From Winogradskya humida (lineage in GTDB: Bacteria > Actinomycetota > Actinomycetes > Mycobacteriales > Micromonosporaceae), in NCBI RefSeq assembly GCF_016862215.1, contig NZ_BOMN01000060.1, positions 1 to 64,000 on the forward strand: a DNA stretch of 64,000 nt, read 5' to 3'. Below, piece after piece: positions 57,193-64,000 of this stretch. Each line of letters starts with the position of its first letter. Position 1 is the first letter of the stretch. The notes under the pieces were generated by a model. It was not told where the DNA came from. It was given only the letters and a program-made list of their open reading frames with translations, and made no database searches. A program made the position numbers and the translations under genes.

Positions 57193-58443
57193 TCACCCCG
57201 CCAGATAGTCAAAGATCGTCCGCGCCGACACAACGCCCATATACCAGGTCAACGCCGCCACAACCCCGCCGAGCACCAGCAACCACACCGGATACTTGTA
57301 CCCCCGCAGCAGCTCCCGCCGCCTCCACGCCGCATACAACAGGATCGAAAACCCGATCGGCAAAATGAGCCCGTTGAACCCACCCGCAAACACCAGCAAC
57401 GCCGACGGCGCCGTCCCGATCACCAAATAGATCACCGTAGACAAGGCAATAAACCCAACTGTTGCCCAGGACATGAACCGATCCTCTGAGCGAACAGCCC
57501 GCCGAGCGAAGCGAGGCCAGAAACACATCAAGAATGAGACCGATGTGTACGCCGCCCCGATCACCGACGTGATCGCCGCCGCCCAGAGCACCACCCCGAA
57601 CGCCCGCATCCCGAACTCACCCGCCGCCGACTCGAACGCCTGCGCGGTGGCGTTGCCGCTGGTGTCGAGCACGACGCCACCCGCCACCACGCCCAGGATG
57701 GCGAGGAAGAGCAGATACCGCATCAATCCGGTGACCGCGATCCCGGTCAGCGCGCCCCGGGTGACCTCGCGGATGTGCTCAGGCCCCGTGGTGCCGCTGT
57801 CGAGCAACCGGTGCGCGCCGGAGTAGGTGATGTACCCGCCGACCGTGCCGCCGATGATCGTGGTGATCGCGGCGAAGTCGATGTCGTCGGGCAGGACCGT
57901 CTGAGTGAGCGCGTCACCGACCGGCGGCCCGGACACGATCGCGACGTAGAGCGTGAGCGCGATCATCAGCAGGCCCAGCACGATCAGCAGCCGGTCCATC
58001 GCCAGCCCGGCCCGTTTGATGGCGAAGATCGAGATGGCGAGGACCGCGCTGATCAGGCCGCCGAGCTTGGGGTTGAGCCCGAGTGCGGCGTTGAGGCCGA
58101 GTCCCGAGCCGGCCACGTTGCCGATGTTGAAGACGAGGCCGCCGAGGATGACCAGGGCGGCCAGCAGGTAGCCGGCGCCCGGGACCACCGCGTTGGCGAT
58201 CTCGTGGGCCCGTTTCCCGCTGACCGCGATGATCCGCCAGATGTTCATCTGGACGACGAAGTCCACGAGGATCGACATCAGGATGCCGAACGCGAACGCC
58301 GCGCCCAGCTTCGCGGTGAACGTGGTGGTCTGGGTGATGAAGCCGGGGCCGATGGCGCTGGTCGCCATCAGGAAGATCGCCCCGATCAGGGCGGTGCGGC
58401 GGCTGCGGGCGGCTGTCGGCTGAGTGGTCTCGGTCTTCGACAT
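57193..58443 (-). CDS. NRAMP family divalent metal cation transporter
   Basis: A 416-residue, about 11-helix membrane transporter of the NRAMP fold. Seen: the ATSAIGPGFITQTTTFTAKLGAAFA region near residue 27 (where true NRAMPs have 'GPGNFATDIQ/DPGN'-like motifs, so the metal-site Asp of TM1 is replaced), TM6-like region TVGGYITYSGAHR, and basic cytosolic loops. In B. subtilis an NRAMP-like gene also lies beside pxp genes. Here it is the first gene of the 5-oxoproline operon, so it may import a substrate or counter-ion rather than metals. The ATG at 58443 is used. Confidence 0.85.
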   Translation of the reverse strand: MSKTETTQPTAARSRRTALIGAIFLMATSAIGPGFITQTTTFTAKLGAAFAFGILMSILVDFVVQMNIWRIIAVSGKRAHEIANAVVPGAGYLLAALVILGGLVFNIGNVAGSGLGLNAALGLNPKLGGLISAVLAISIFAIKRAGLAMDRLLIVLGLLMIALTLYVAIVSGPPVGDALTQTVLPDDIDFAAITTIIGGTVGGYITYSGAHRLLDSGTTGPEHIREVTRGALTGIAVTGLMRYLLFLAILGVVAGGVVLDTSGNATAQAFESAAGEFGMRAFGVVLWAAAITSVIGAAYTSVSFLMCFWPRFARRAVRSEDRFMSWATVGFIALSTVIYLVIGTAPSALLVFAGGFNGLILPIGFSILLYAAWRRRELLRGYKYPVWLLVLGGVVAALTWYMGVVSARTIFDYLAG

Positions 58444-58495
58444 GGGCTCTCCTGAATCGCGAAGGTTCGATGGGAGGCGCACGTCTGACGCTAGG

Positions 58496-58532
58496 GATTG
58501 TTCAACGATCACACAAGAGTTGTTGAACAATC
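58496..58532. promoter_or_regulatory. Paired GntR-type operators upstream of the 5-oxoproline operon
   Basis: GATTGTTCAAC (58496-58506) and GTTGAACAATC (58522-58532) are perfect reverse complements 26 bp apart. Each contains a small palindrome, TTGTTCAACGA and TTGTTGAACAA, of the FadR/FCD type (TTGT-N3-ACAA). They lie about 53-90 bp upstream of the transporter start and next to the divergent, GC-rich methyltransferase end. They are likely the sites of the operon's own GntR regulator. Confidence 0.65.
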
Positions 58533-58537
58533 TGGGG

Positions 58538-59191
58538 TTACCGGTACGTAAAAACCACCTGCCACACGCTGGTACGGCGCATCGGGACGCTTTCCAGGGC
58601 CTCGACCACGGGTACGTCGTACGTGTGCCGTAGCACCATCCCCTCGCCCGGCAGGTACGCCCGGCCCGGATCGCCGACCAGCACCAACGCGCCGCGGCCC
58701 GCCGCCTGACGCAGGAACGGCAGCACCTGAGCGGCCATCTCGCGGCTGTAGAAGACATCTCCGGCCAGGATCACGCCGGCTTCGGCGTACCCCTCGGAAA
58801 GAAGGTCTCCCTCGTAGAGCTGGATCTTGACGTCGTTGGCCTCGGCGTTGGCCCGGGTGGCAGCCAGCGAGAACGGGTCGATGTCGTTGGCGAGCACGGA
58901 CCGCGCCCCGGCCTTGGCCGCCGCGACCGCGACCAGCCCGCTGCCGGTCGCCAGGTCGAGGACGTCACGACCGGCCACCAGCTCCGGCTCGTCGAGCACG
59001 CAGCGGGCCAGCGCCTGACCGCCCGCCCAGGCGAAGGCCCAGAACGGCGGCGGCTGCTCACCACCGGCCGCCTCGGTGCGCTCCCAGAGCTCGATCGGCT
59101 CCTCGGCCTGGTGCAGCACCAGCTCGGGAAGGAAGGGTACGGGCGCGACACGGGTGTTCGCGCGGACGAAGTCGGTTGCAGTGTCGGACAC
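58538..59191 (-). CDS. Class I SAM methyltransferase, ETFB-lysine-methyltransferase-like
   Basis: A 217-residue seven-beta-strand methyltransferase. Seen: ELWERTEAAGGEQPPPFWAFAWAGGQALARCVL (about residues 34-66, in two parts), motif I VLDLATGSGLVAVAAAKAG, acidic motif VLANDIDPFSLAATRANAEAN, DLLSEGYAEAGVILAGDVFYSREM, and the C-terminal MRRTSVWQVVFTYR. The FWAFAW motif and GDVFY point to the protein-lysine methyltransferase subgroup (ETFBKMT/METTL20-like). The start is GTG 59191. A very long frame continues upstream to 61780, but that is antisense to the GGDEF-EAL gene and not translated as one protein. Confidence 0.86.
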   Translation of the reverse strand: MSDTATDFVRANTRVAPVPFLPELVLHQAEEPIELWERTEAAGGEQPPPFWAFAWAGGQALARCVLDEPELVAGRDVLDLATGSGLVAVAAAKAGARSVLANDIDPFSLAATRANAEANDVKIQLYEGDLLSEGYAEAGVILAGDVFYSREMAAQVLPFLRQAAGRGALVLVGDPGRAYLPGEGMVLRHTYDVPVVEALESVPMRRTSVWQVVFTYR

Positions 59192-59269
59192 AGTGCGATT
59201 CTGCTCAGTTGACCCGGCAAGTAACCGATCAGGGGGGCGTCGCCTGCACGAGCCCGGAAAGGGGGCACC

Positions 59270-62200
59270 ATGCCGACACGGCTGGTTGCTGCCCTTTTCG
59301 GGGGCTGGATGGTCGTTCTCGGCATTCTCTTCGCGTCTGTGCACGCCCTGCAGATGCCCGTCCGGGTGCTCGCCGGAGGCTCCGCGCTCGCCGTCATCAT
59401 CCTCGCCCTGCGCCGCTACACCCCGGACCGCCGTGGCCCGTGGCAGCTGCTCGCCGCGACCGTCGTGGTCTCCTCGGTCGGCGCGATCAGCTACAACGCG
59501 GAGAGCGACTCGGTTCCCGCCCTGACCGTGATCGCCACGGTGCTGCTGATCGCGGTCTACCCGATGCTGGCCGCCGCGCTGGCCCTCTTCGCGCGGCACC
59601 GCACCAGCGGGCGCCGTGACCGCGGCGGGCTGCTCGACGCGCTCACCCTGACCTCCGGCGTGGCCCTGCTCGCTTGGACGTTCGTGATCGGCCCGCACAT
59701 CCGCGACCCGAGCATGTCGACCGGTGACGTGTGGCTGGCGATCGTCTTCCCGATCTGCGACCTGATCTGCCTGGCCGTGCTCGCCCGGCTGCTCATTGCC
59801 TCCGGCCGGCCCCCGTTCGCCGCGGCCTGGCTCGCCGCCGGCATCCTCGCGATGCTCGCCGCCGACATGGTCAACAGCCTGGTCGCCTCGCACAGCGCAC
59901 CGACGTTCCTCGCCAGCTTCGGGCGCATCCCGTTCTACGCCGCCGTGGGTCTCGCCGCCCTCGACCCCACGATGACGGCGATGACCCGCCCGACGCTGGT
60001 CGGCCCGAGCGAGCTGGGCCGGGTACGTCTCGCCCTGCTCACCCTCGCCTCCCTGGTCGCCCCGGCCGTGCTGGTCTTCCAGGTGGGCCTCAACGGCGAG
60101 GTGCCCGACATCTACGTCATCGCGGCGCTGAGCGCGCTGACGTTCCTGCTCGTCCTGGCCCGGATGGCCGGCGTGATGGCGAGCAACCGGCTCGCCGTGA
60201 CCCGCGAGCGGGGTCTGCGCGAGGCCTCCGCGGCGCTGGTCTCGGCGGCCGACTCGGACGAGGTCGCCGAGGCCGTACGCCGATCCGTCGCCGCACTGCT
60301 GCCCGCGGACACCCCGCACCGGGTGGTCCTCGCCATGGCGTTCACCGGCCCCGACGCCCAGGTCTCGCCGGAGGCCGCCGCGCAGAACGCCCTCGACCGG
60401 AGGGCCGGTACGGCGGCCCGGCTGGTGGCGGTCCGCGACGTCGACTGGGCGGTGGCGACGCGGCTCAACCAGTTCGCCATGGTGCTGCGCTGCCCGCTGG
60501 TGCTCGCCGACCGCCCCGGCGGGGACCCGCTCGTCGGCGTCCTGCACGTCGGCGCCCCCACCTGGGCGCTGCTCGACCTGCAGCAGGCGCTCGAGGTGCT
60601 CGCCACCCAGGTCGCCCTCGCGCTGGAACGGATCGTGCTCAGCCAGGAGGTCATCCGGCGCAACAGCGAGGCGTACTTCCGGACCCTGGTCATGAACACG
60701 TCCGACGTCATCCTCATCGTCGACGACGAGAACAGGGTCCGGTACGCGAGCCCGTCCGCCGTCCACGTGCTCGGCACCGACCCGGCGGGCCTGCTCCTGC
60801 CCGAGCTCATCCACCCCGGCGACCGGCAGCGGCTCGACGAGGTGCTCGCGACCGTACGCGTCGGCGACTCCCCGGCCGAGGGGCTCGACTTCCGGGCGCT
60901 GGGCCGGCGGCGTACCGAGGTCCTGCTCGAAATGCACTGCCGCGACCTGCGCACCGACCCGACCGTGGCCGGCATGGTCGTGACCCTGCGCGACGTCACC
61001 GAGCGCCGCCGCCTCGAACGCGAGCTGATCCACCAGGCGTTCCACGACTCGCTCACCGGCCTGGCCAACCGCACACTCTTCGCCGACCGCCTCCAGCACG
61101 CCCTGGCCCGCGGCGCCCGGGACGGCTCGGTCGTCGGTGTCCTCTTCATCGACCTCGACGACTTCAAGATCGTCAACGACACCCTCGGCCACGCCGTCGG
61201 CGACCAGCTGCTCATCGCGGTCGCCGAACGCATCTCCGCGGCCCTGCGCGCCGACGACACCGCGGCCCGCCTCGGCGGTGACGAGTTCGCCGCACTCGTC
61301 GAGAACGTCCAGGACCCGGGCGCGGTCGAGGAGACCGCGACGCGCATCCTCGCCGCCCTGGCCGAACCGATCATCGTCGACGGCGCGACCCTGCAGGCCA
61401 ACGCGAGCGTCGGCATCACCACCACCCCCGAGGCGGACAACGCCGACGAACTGCTGCGCCAGGCCGACCTCGCGCTCTACGTCGCCAAGGGAGCCGGGAA
61501 GAACCGCTGGCGCCGATACCAGAACCACCTGCACAGTGCGATGGTCGAACGCCTGGAACTGCGTTCCGCCCTGGACCACGCGGTCAACGAGGGCCACTTC
61601 GTCCTGCACTACCAGCCGATCGTCAAACTGGCCGGCGACGACGTGGTCGGCTTCGAGGCCCTGGTCCGCTGGGACCACCCGACCCGCGGCATCATCGCCC
61701 CCGACCAGTTCATCGAGGTCGCCGAGGAGAGCGGGCTGATCGTCCCGATGGGCCGGTGGGTCCTCGACCAGGCACTGCACACGGTCGCCCAGTGGTGGCG
61801 CATCCTGCCCCGGGTACGTCGCCCGTACGTCAGCGTGAACGTCTCCGTCCGCCAGTTCCGCCAGCAGGGCTTCGTCGACCAGGTCCGCGCGTCACTGGAA
61901 TTCGCGGGCGTCCCCCCGCACGCCCTGATGCTCGAGATCACCGAGACCCTGCTCATGGGTGACGACGAGAAGATCTGGACCGACCTGGCGACCCTCCGCG
62001 ATCTGGGCGTCAAAATCGCGATCGATGATTTCGGTACGGGCTACAGCTCCCTCGGCTACCTCCGCCAGCGCCCCATCGACGTCCTGAAGATCGACAAGAT
62101 GTTCATCGACGACATGCTCGGCGACACCCAGCAGCTCGCCCTCGTCAGCGGCATCGTCAGCCTCGCCCAGTCCCTCGGCCTGACCGTCGTCGCCGAGGGC

Positions 62201-62335
62201 ATCGAGGACGCCCGCCACAAACGCATCCTCACCCGACTCGGCTGCCCCCTCGGCCAGGGCTACTTCTACTCCGAACCCATGGAAGCCACCGAAGCCCTCT
62301 CCTGGCTCCGGAACCCCATTCCCGTCGCAGCCTGA
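59270..62335 (+). CDS. Bifunctional diguanylate cyclase/phosphodiesterase with membrane sensor
   Basis: A 1021-residue membrane protein. The N-terminal sensor has about eight or nine hydrophobic segments (residues 5-300). Then come a GAF-like region (about 320-460), a PAS domain with C-terminal PAC motif (about 465-585), GGDEF with intact LGGDEF (669-673; c-di-GMP synthesis), and EAL with intact FEALVRW (795-801) plus DDFGTGYSSLGYL and DVLKIDKMFI (c-di-GMP hydrolysis). Both active sites appear complete, so the balance must be set by the sensor. AAAGGGGG precedes the ATG at 59270. Confidence 0.93.
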   Translation: MPTRLVAALFGGWMVVLGILFASVHALQMPVRVLAGGSALAVIILALRRYTPDRRGPWQLLAATVVVSSVGAISYNAESDSVPALTVIATVLLIAVYPMLAAALALFARHRTSGRRDRGGLLDALTLTSGVALLAWTFVIGPHIRDPSMSTGDVWLAIVFPICDLICLAVLARLLIASGRPPFAAAWLAAGILAMLAADMVNSLVASHSAPTFLASFGRIPFYAAVGLAALDPTMTAMTRPTLVGPSELGRVRLALLTLASLVAPAVLVFQVGLNGEVPDIYVIAALSALTFLLVLARMAGVMASNRLAVTRERGLREASAALVSAADSDEVAEAVRRSVAALLPADTPHRVVLAMAFTGPDAQVSPEAAAQNALDRRAGTAARLVAVRDVDWAVATRLNQFAMVLRCPLVLADRPGGDPLVGVLHVGAPTWALLDLQQALEVLATQVALALERIVLSQEVIRRNSEAYFRTLVMNTSDVILIVDDENRVRYASPSAVHVLGTDPAGLLLPELIHPGDRQRLDEVLATVRVGDSPAEGLDFRALGRRRTEVLLEMHCRDLRTDPTVAGMVVTLRDVTERRRLERELIHQAFHDSLTGLANRTLFADRLQHALARGARDGSVVGVLFIDLDDFKIVNDTLGHAVGDQLLIAVAERISAALRADDTAARLGGDEFAALVENVQDPGAVEETATRILAALAEPIIVDGATLQANASVGITTTPEADNADELLRQADLALYVAKGAGKNRWRRYQNHLHSAMVERLELRSALDHAVNEGHFVLHYQPIVKLAGDDVVGFEALVRWDHPTRGIIAPDQFIEVAEESGLIVPMGRWVLDQALHTVAQWWRILPRVRRPYVSVNVSVRQFRQQGFVDQVRASLEFAGVPPHALMLEITETLLMGDDEKIWTDLATLRDLGVKIAIDDFGTGYSSLGYLRQRPIDVLKIDKMFIDDMLGDTQQLALVSGIVSLAQSLGLTVVAEGIEDARHKRILTRLGCPLGQGYFYSEPMEATEALSWLRNPIPVAA

Positions 62336-62338
62336 CCG

Positions 62339-63418
62339 TCAGTAGGGGTTGCCGGTTCCGGGGAGGCGGCCGCGGAGGACGCCGCCGAGCCGGCCCGGCA
62401 GGTCTTTCTCGTCCGAGAGCGGCGGGGCGTCGGTGTGGGCCCGGTAGGCCATGCCGGTGATGACTTCCTTGAGGGCGTGGACGGAGTTGGTCATCGGGCG
62501 CCAGCCCAGCTCCTCGGCGATCCGGTCGCACGACATCAGCGGCGCCTTGAGCGCGAGTTTCACCCACCCCACGTCGACCGGCTGCAGCCTGAGCCGCCAT
62601 GTCGCGTCTGCCGCGCCGCGCAGGACGGCTCCGGGGATCGGGACCTCGACGCCGTGGAAGGTCCGGGCCGCTACCGACGGGTCCAGGACGGGGCCCGCTG
62701 CCACGTTGAAGGCGCCGCGGACGTCGGAGGTGAGCACCCGGGCGTACGCGTCAGCAAGGTCGTCCGCGTGGACCGCCTGCATGCGCAGGCCGGGGTGGGC
62801 AGGGATCACAGGGATCCGGCCGTAGCGCAGGAGGCGGGCGGGCAGGAGCGGGCCGGCGAAGTAGCGGGCGAGTTCCGCTCCGACGTCGCGCTGGAAGATC
62901 AGGCCGGGGCGCAGGCGGACGACGCGCAGGGTCGGGTGGTCGGATTCGACGCGGTCGAGGAGGTTCTCGACGAGGACCTTGTGCCGGCTGTACGACGATC
63001 CGGGCACTCCGGTGCGGGGGAAAGCCTCGGTCACGTACGCGTTCTTGGGCCCCGGCGCGTAAACGCCCACCGACGAGGCGAAGACCAGCGTGGGGACCCC
63101 GGCGCGCAGGACGCCCTCGACGACCGCGCTGCTGCCGAGCACGTTGGCCTCGAAGAGACGGCGCTGGTCGTGACTCGGCTGGATCTGCCACCCGAGGTGC
63201 ACCACGGCGTCGGCGCCGCGGAAGATCTCGGTGAGCCGGGTCTGTGCGCCTGGTGCGGCTATGTCGCAGGAGTGCCATTCGACCGTGTCGTACGGCTGGG
63301 ACGTCCCCGGCGGCACCCGCCGCACCACACCGGCCAGGTCGATGCCGGGCTCGTTGCGCAGCCGGCGCAGCAGGGCTGTGCCGGCGTTACCGGTCGCTCC
63401 GATGATCACCACTCGCAT
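62339..63418 (-). CDS. NAD-dependent epimerase/dehydratase
   Basis: A 359-residue extended SDR. Seen: cofactor motif VVIIGATGNAGTALLRRL (residues 3-20), VVHLGWQIQPSHD, FASSVGVYAPG, and the active-site YSRHK (about residues 146-150), with VRLRPGLIFQRDVG and the late NVAAGPVLDPSV. The C-terminal LGWRPMTNSVHALKEVITGM is typical for atypical epimerases of actinobacteria. The true sugar or lipid substrate is unknown. The two start codons (63424 and 63418) differ by two residues. Confidence 0.9.
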   Translation of the reverse strand: MRVVIIGATGNAGTALLRRLRNEPGIDLAGVVRRVPPGTSQPYDTVEWHSCDIAAPGAQTRLTEIFRGADAVVHLGWQIQPSHDQRRLFEANVLGSSAVVEGVLRAGVPTLVFASSVGVYAPGPKNAYVTEAFPRTGVPGSSYSRHKVLVENLLDRVESDHPTLRVVRLRPGLIFQRDVGAELARYFAGPLLPARLLRYGRIPVIPAHPGLRMQAVHADDLADAYARVLTSDVRGAFNVAAGPVLDPSVAARTFHGVEVPIPGAVLRGAADATWRLRLQPVDVGWVKLALKAPLMSCDRIAEELGWRPMTNSVHALKEVITGMAYRAHTDAPPLSDEKDLPGRLGGVLRGRLPGTGNPY

Positions 63419-63494
63419 GCCCACGCGTTACCCCGGGGCCCGGGGTTGAATCCTCCCCGTCGCCGGCGGCCCGCGAATAGGGCAGAAACGCAAA

Positions 63495-63521
63495 CGGCGC
63501 CGCCCGGTTGTGGCGGCGCCG
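63495..63521 (-). terminator. Hairpin terminator after lsr2
   Basis: CGGCGCCGCC (63495-63504) is the exact reverse complement of GGCGGCGCCG (63512-63521), loop CGGTTGT. Read on the minus strand it follows the lsr2 stop by 17 bp and precedes TTTGCGTTTC. Confidence 0.75.
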
Positions 63522-63538
63522 GATCCTTTACCGGAAAA

Positions 63539-63886
63539 TTAGCGCTTGCTGTGGTAGGCCTCGACGATCGAGCTCGGGATGCGGCCGCGCTCGGAGACCT
63601 CGTAACCGTTCTTGCCGGCCCACTCGCGAATGGCCTGATTCTGGTCACGGGTGGCCCGGCCCGTGCTCACCGGGGCGCCACGACGGGCCGCCCGGGCCTC
63701 GACGGTGCTGCGGCCGACACGGGTCGCCACCGACAGGTACGGGTCCAGGGCCTTGCGCAGTTTGCCGGAGTTCTTCTCCGACAGGTCGATCGTGTAGTTC
63801 ACCCCGTCCAGTCCGAACTCGACTGTGCGGTCGGCCTCGCCGCCGTCGAGGTCGTCGGTGAGAAGGGTGATTACCTGCTTGGCCAT
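63539..63886 (-). CDS. lsr2: Lsr2 nucleoid-associated protein
   Basis: A 115-residue H-NS-like xenogeneic silencer of actinobacteria. The N-terminal dimerisation domain (KQVITLLTDDLDGGEAD, EFGLDGVNYTIDLSEKNS, residues 3-60) forms oligomers. The C-terminal DNA-binding domain has RDQNQAIREWAGKNGYEVSERGRIP (in two parts, about 79-105) with the AT-hook-like RGR. It binds AT-rich minor groove and bridges DNA. The ATG at 63886 has AGGAGCGACCTC nearby. The 114 bp upstream is distinctly less GC-rich, as expected of an autoregulated gene. Confidence 0.96.
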   Translation of the reverse strand: MAKQVITLLTDDLDGGEADRTVEFGLDGVNYTIDLSEKNSGKLRKALDPYLSVATRVGRSTVEARAARRGAPVSTGRATRDQNQAIREWAGKNGYEVSERGRIPSSIVEAYHSKR

Positions 63887-64000
63887 GATGAGGTCGCTCC
63901 TATGGCGGTGCCATTGTCGTCGGATATTTCAGTGCTTTCATACTGTACGTGTACCGCGGTCGTTGCAAATTGTCGGGCGCGCATGTCGCGTTTCGATCCA

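Noticed and set aside
58538..61780. 1080-codon minus-strand open frame
   Set aside because: Only the last 217 codons (from 59191) resemble a real protein; the rest is antisense to the GGDEF-EAL gene and is Asp/Gly/Arg/Val-rich shadow sequence.

Overview
The window is about 72% GC by eye, densely packed, and reads as the chromosome of a high-GC actinobacterium. The combination of coproporphyrin-branch heme genes (hemE, hemY/cgoX, hemQ), Lsr2, DUF397 and DUF3000 proteins, split NHEJ genes and many GTG/TTG starts fits the Micromonosporaceae. An Actinoplanes-like organism is my inference from protein style, not from a search. I see no tRNA, rRNA, insertion sequence, integrase, phage gene or CRISPR array, so this looks like core or semi-core chromosome.

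Left part (1-13.9 kb): a 9-bp minisatellite, DUF3000, hemE, folA and thyA (linked through a 17-codon mini-ORF), a DUF397 protein, a NodB-type deacetylase, wrbA, an ElaA-type acetyltransferase, a response regulator with an Hpt protein, hemY-hemQ, msrB, an LPXTG protein, the LigD polymerase domain, a potassium channel and a secreted S33-type peptidase. Several gene pairs overlap tail to tail.

Middle (13.9-37.3 kb): the LigD ligase domain, an SDR, an N-terminally decayed MerR gene with its 19-bp-spacer promoter, a transglutaminase-like protein, two secreted proteins, a TetR/old-yellow-enzyme pair with a perfect operator, a HipA-like kinase with DUF3037, a dGTPase-type HD enzyme, lipid and envelope enzymes, a BioD with a long repetitive N-terminus, a DUF2716 pseudogene, an ACT-GNAT acetyltransferase beside a second ACT protein, a LacI regulator and a RibD-like reductase with a Cys-rich N-terminus.

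The most interesting block is 37.3-43.8 kb. Three DnaA-box matches lie just upstream of four collinear genes encoding a HerA-like ATPase, SbcD (Mre11 type), SbcC (Rad50 type) and a NurA-like nuclease. This is the HerA-Mre11-Rad50-NurA end-resection set known from archaea, here as one bacterial operon.

Right part (44-64 kb): an aldo/keto reductase with a divergent TetR and operator array, a gene-poor stretch with 32-bp tandem repeats, an ECF sigma/anti-sigma pair followed by three exported proteins, an AlkA-like glycosylase, a ROK kinase and HAD phosphatase, a complete 5-oxoprolinase operon (NRAMP transporter, pxpA, pxpB, pxpC, GntR regulator) with paired GntR-like operators, a protein methyltransferase, a large GGDEF-EAL protein, an NAD-dependent epimerase and lsr2.
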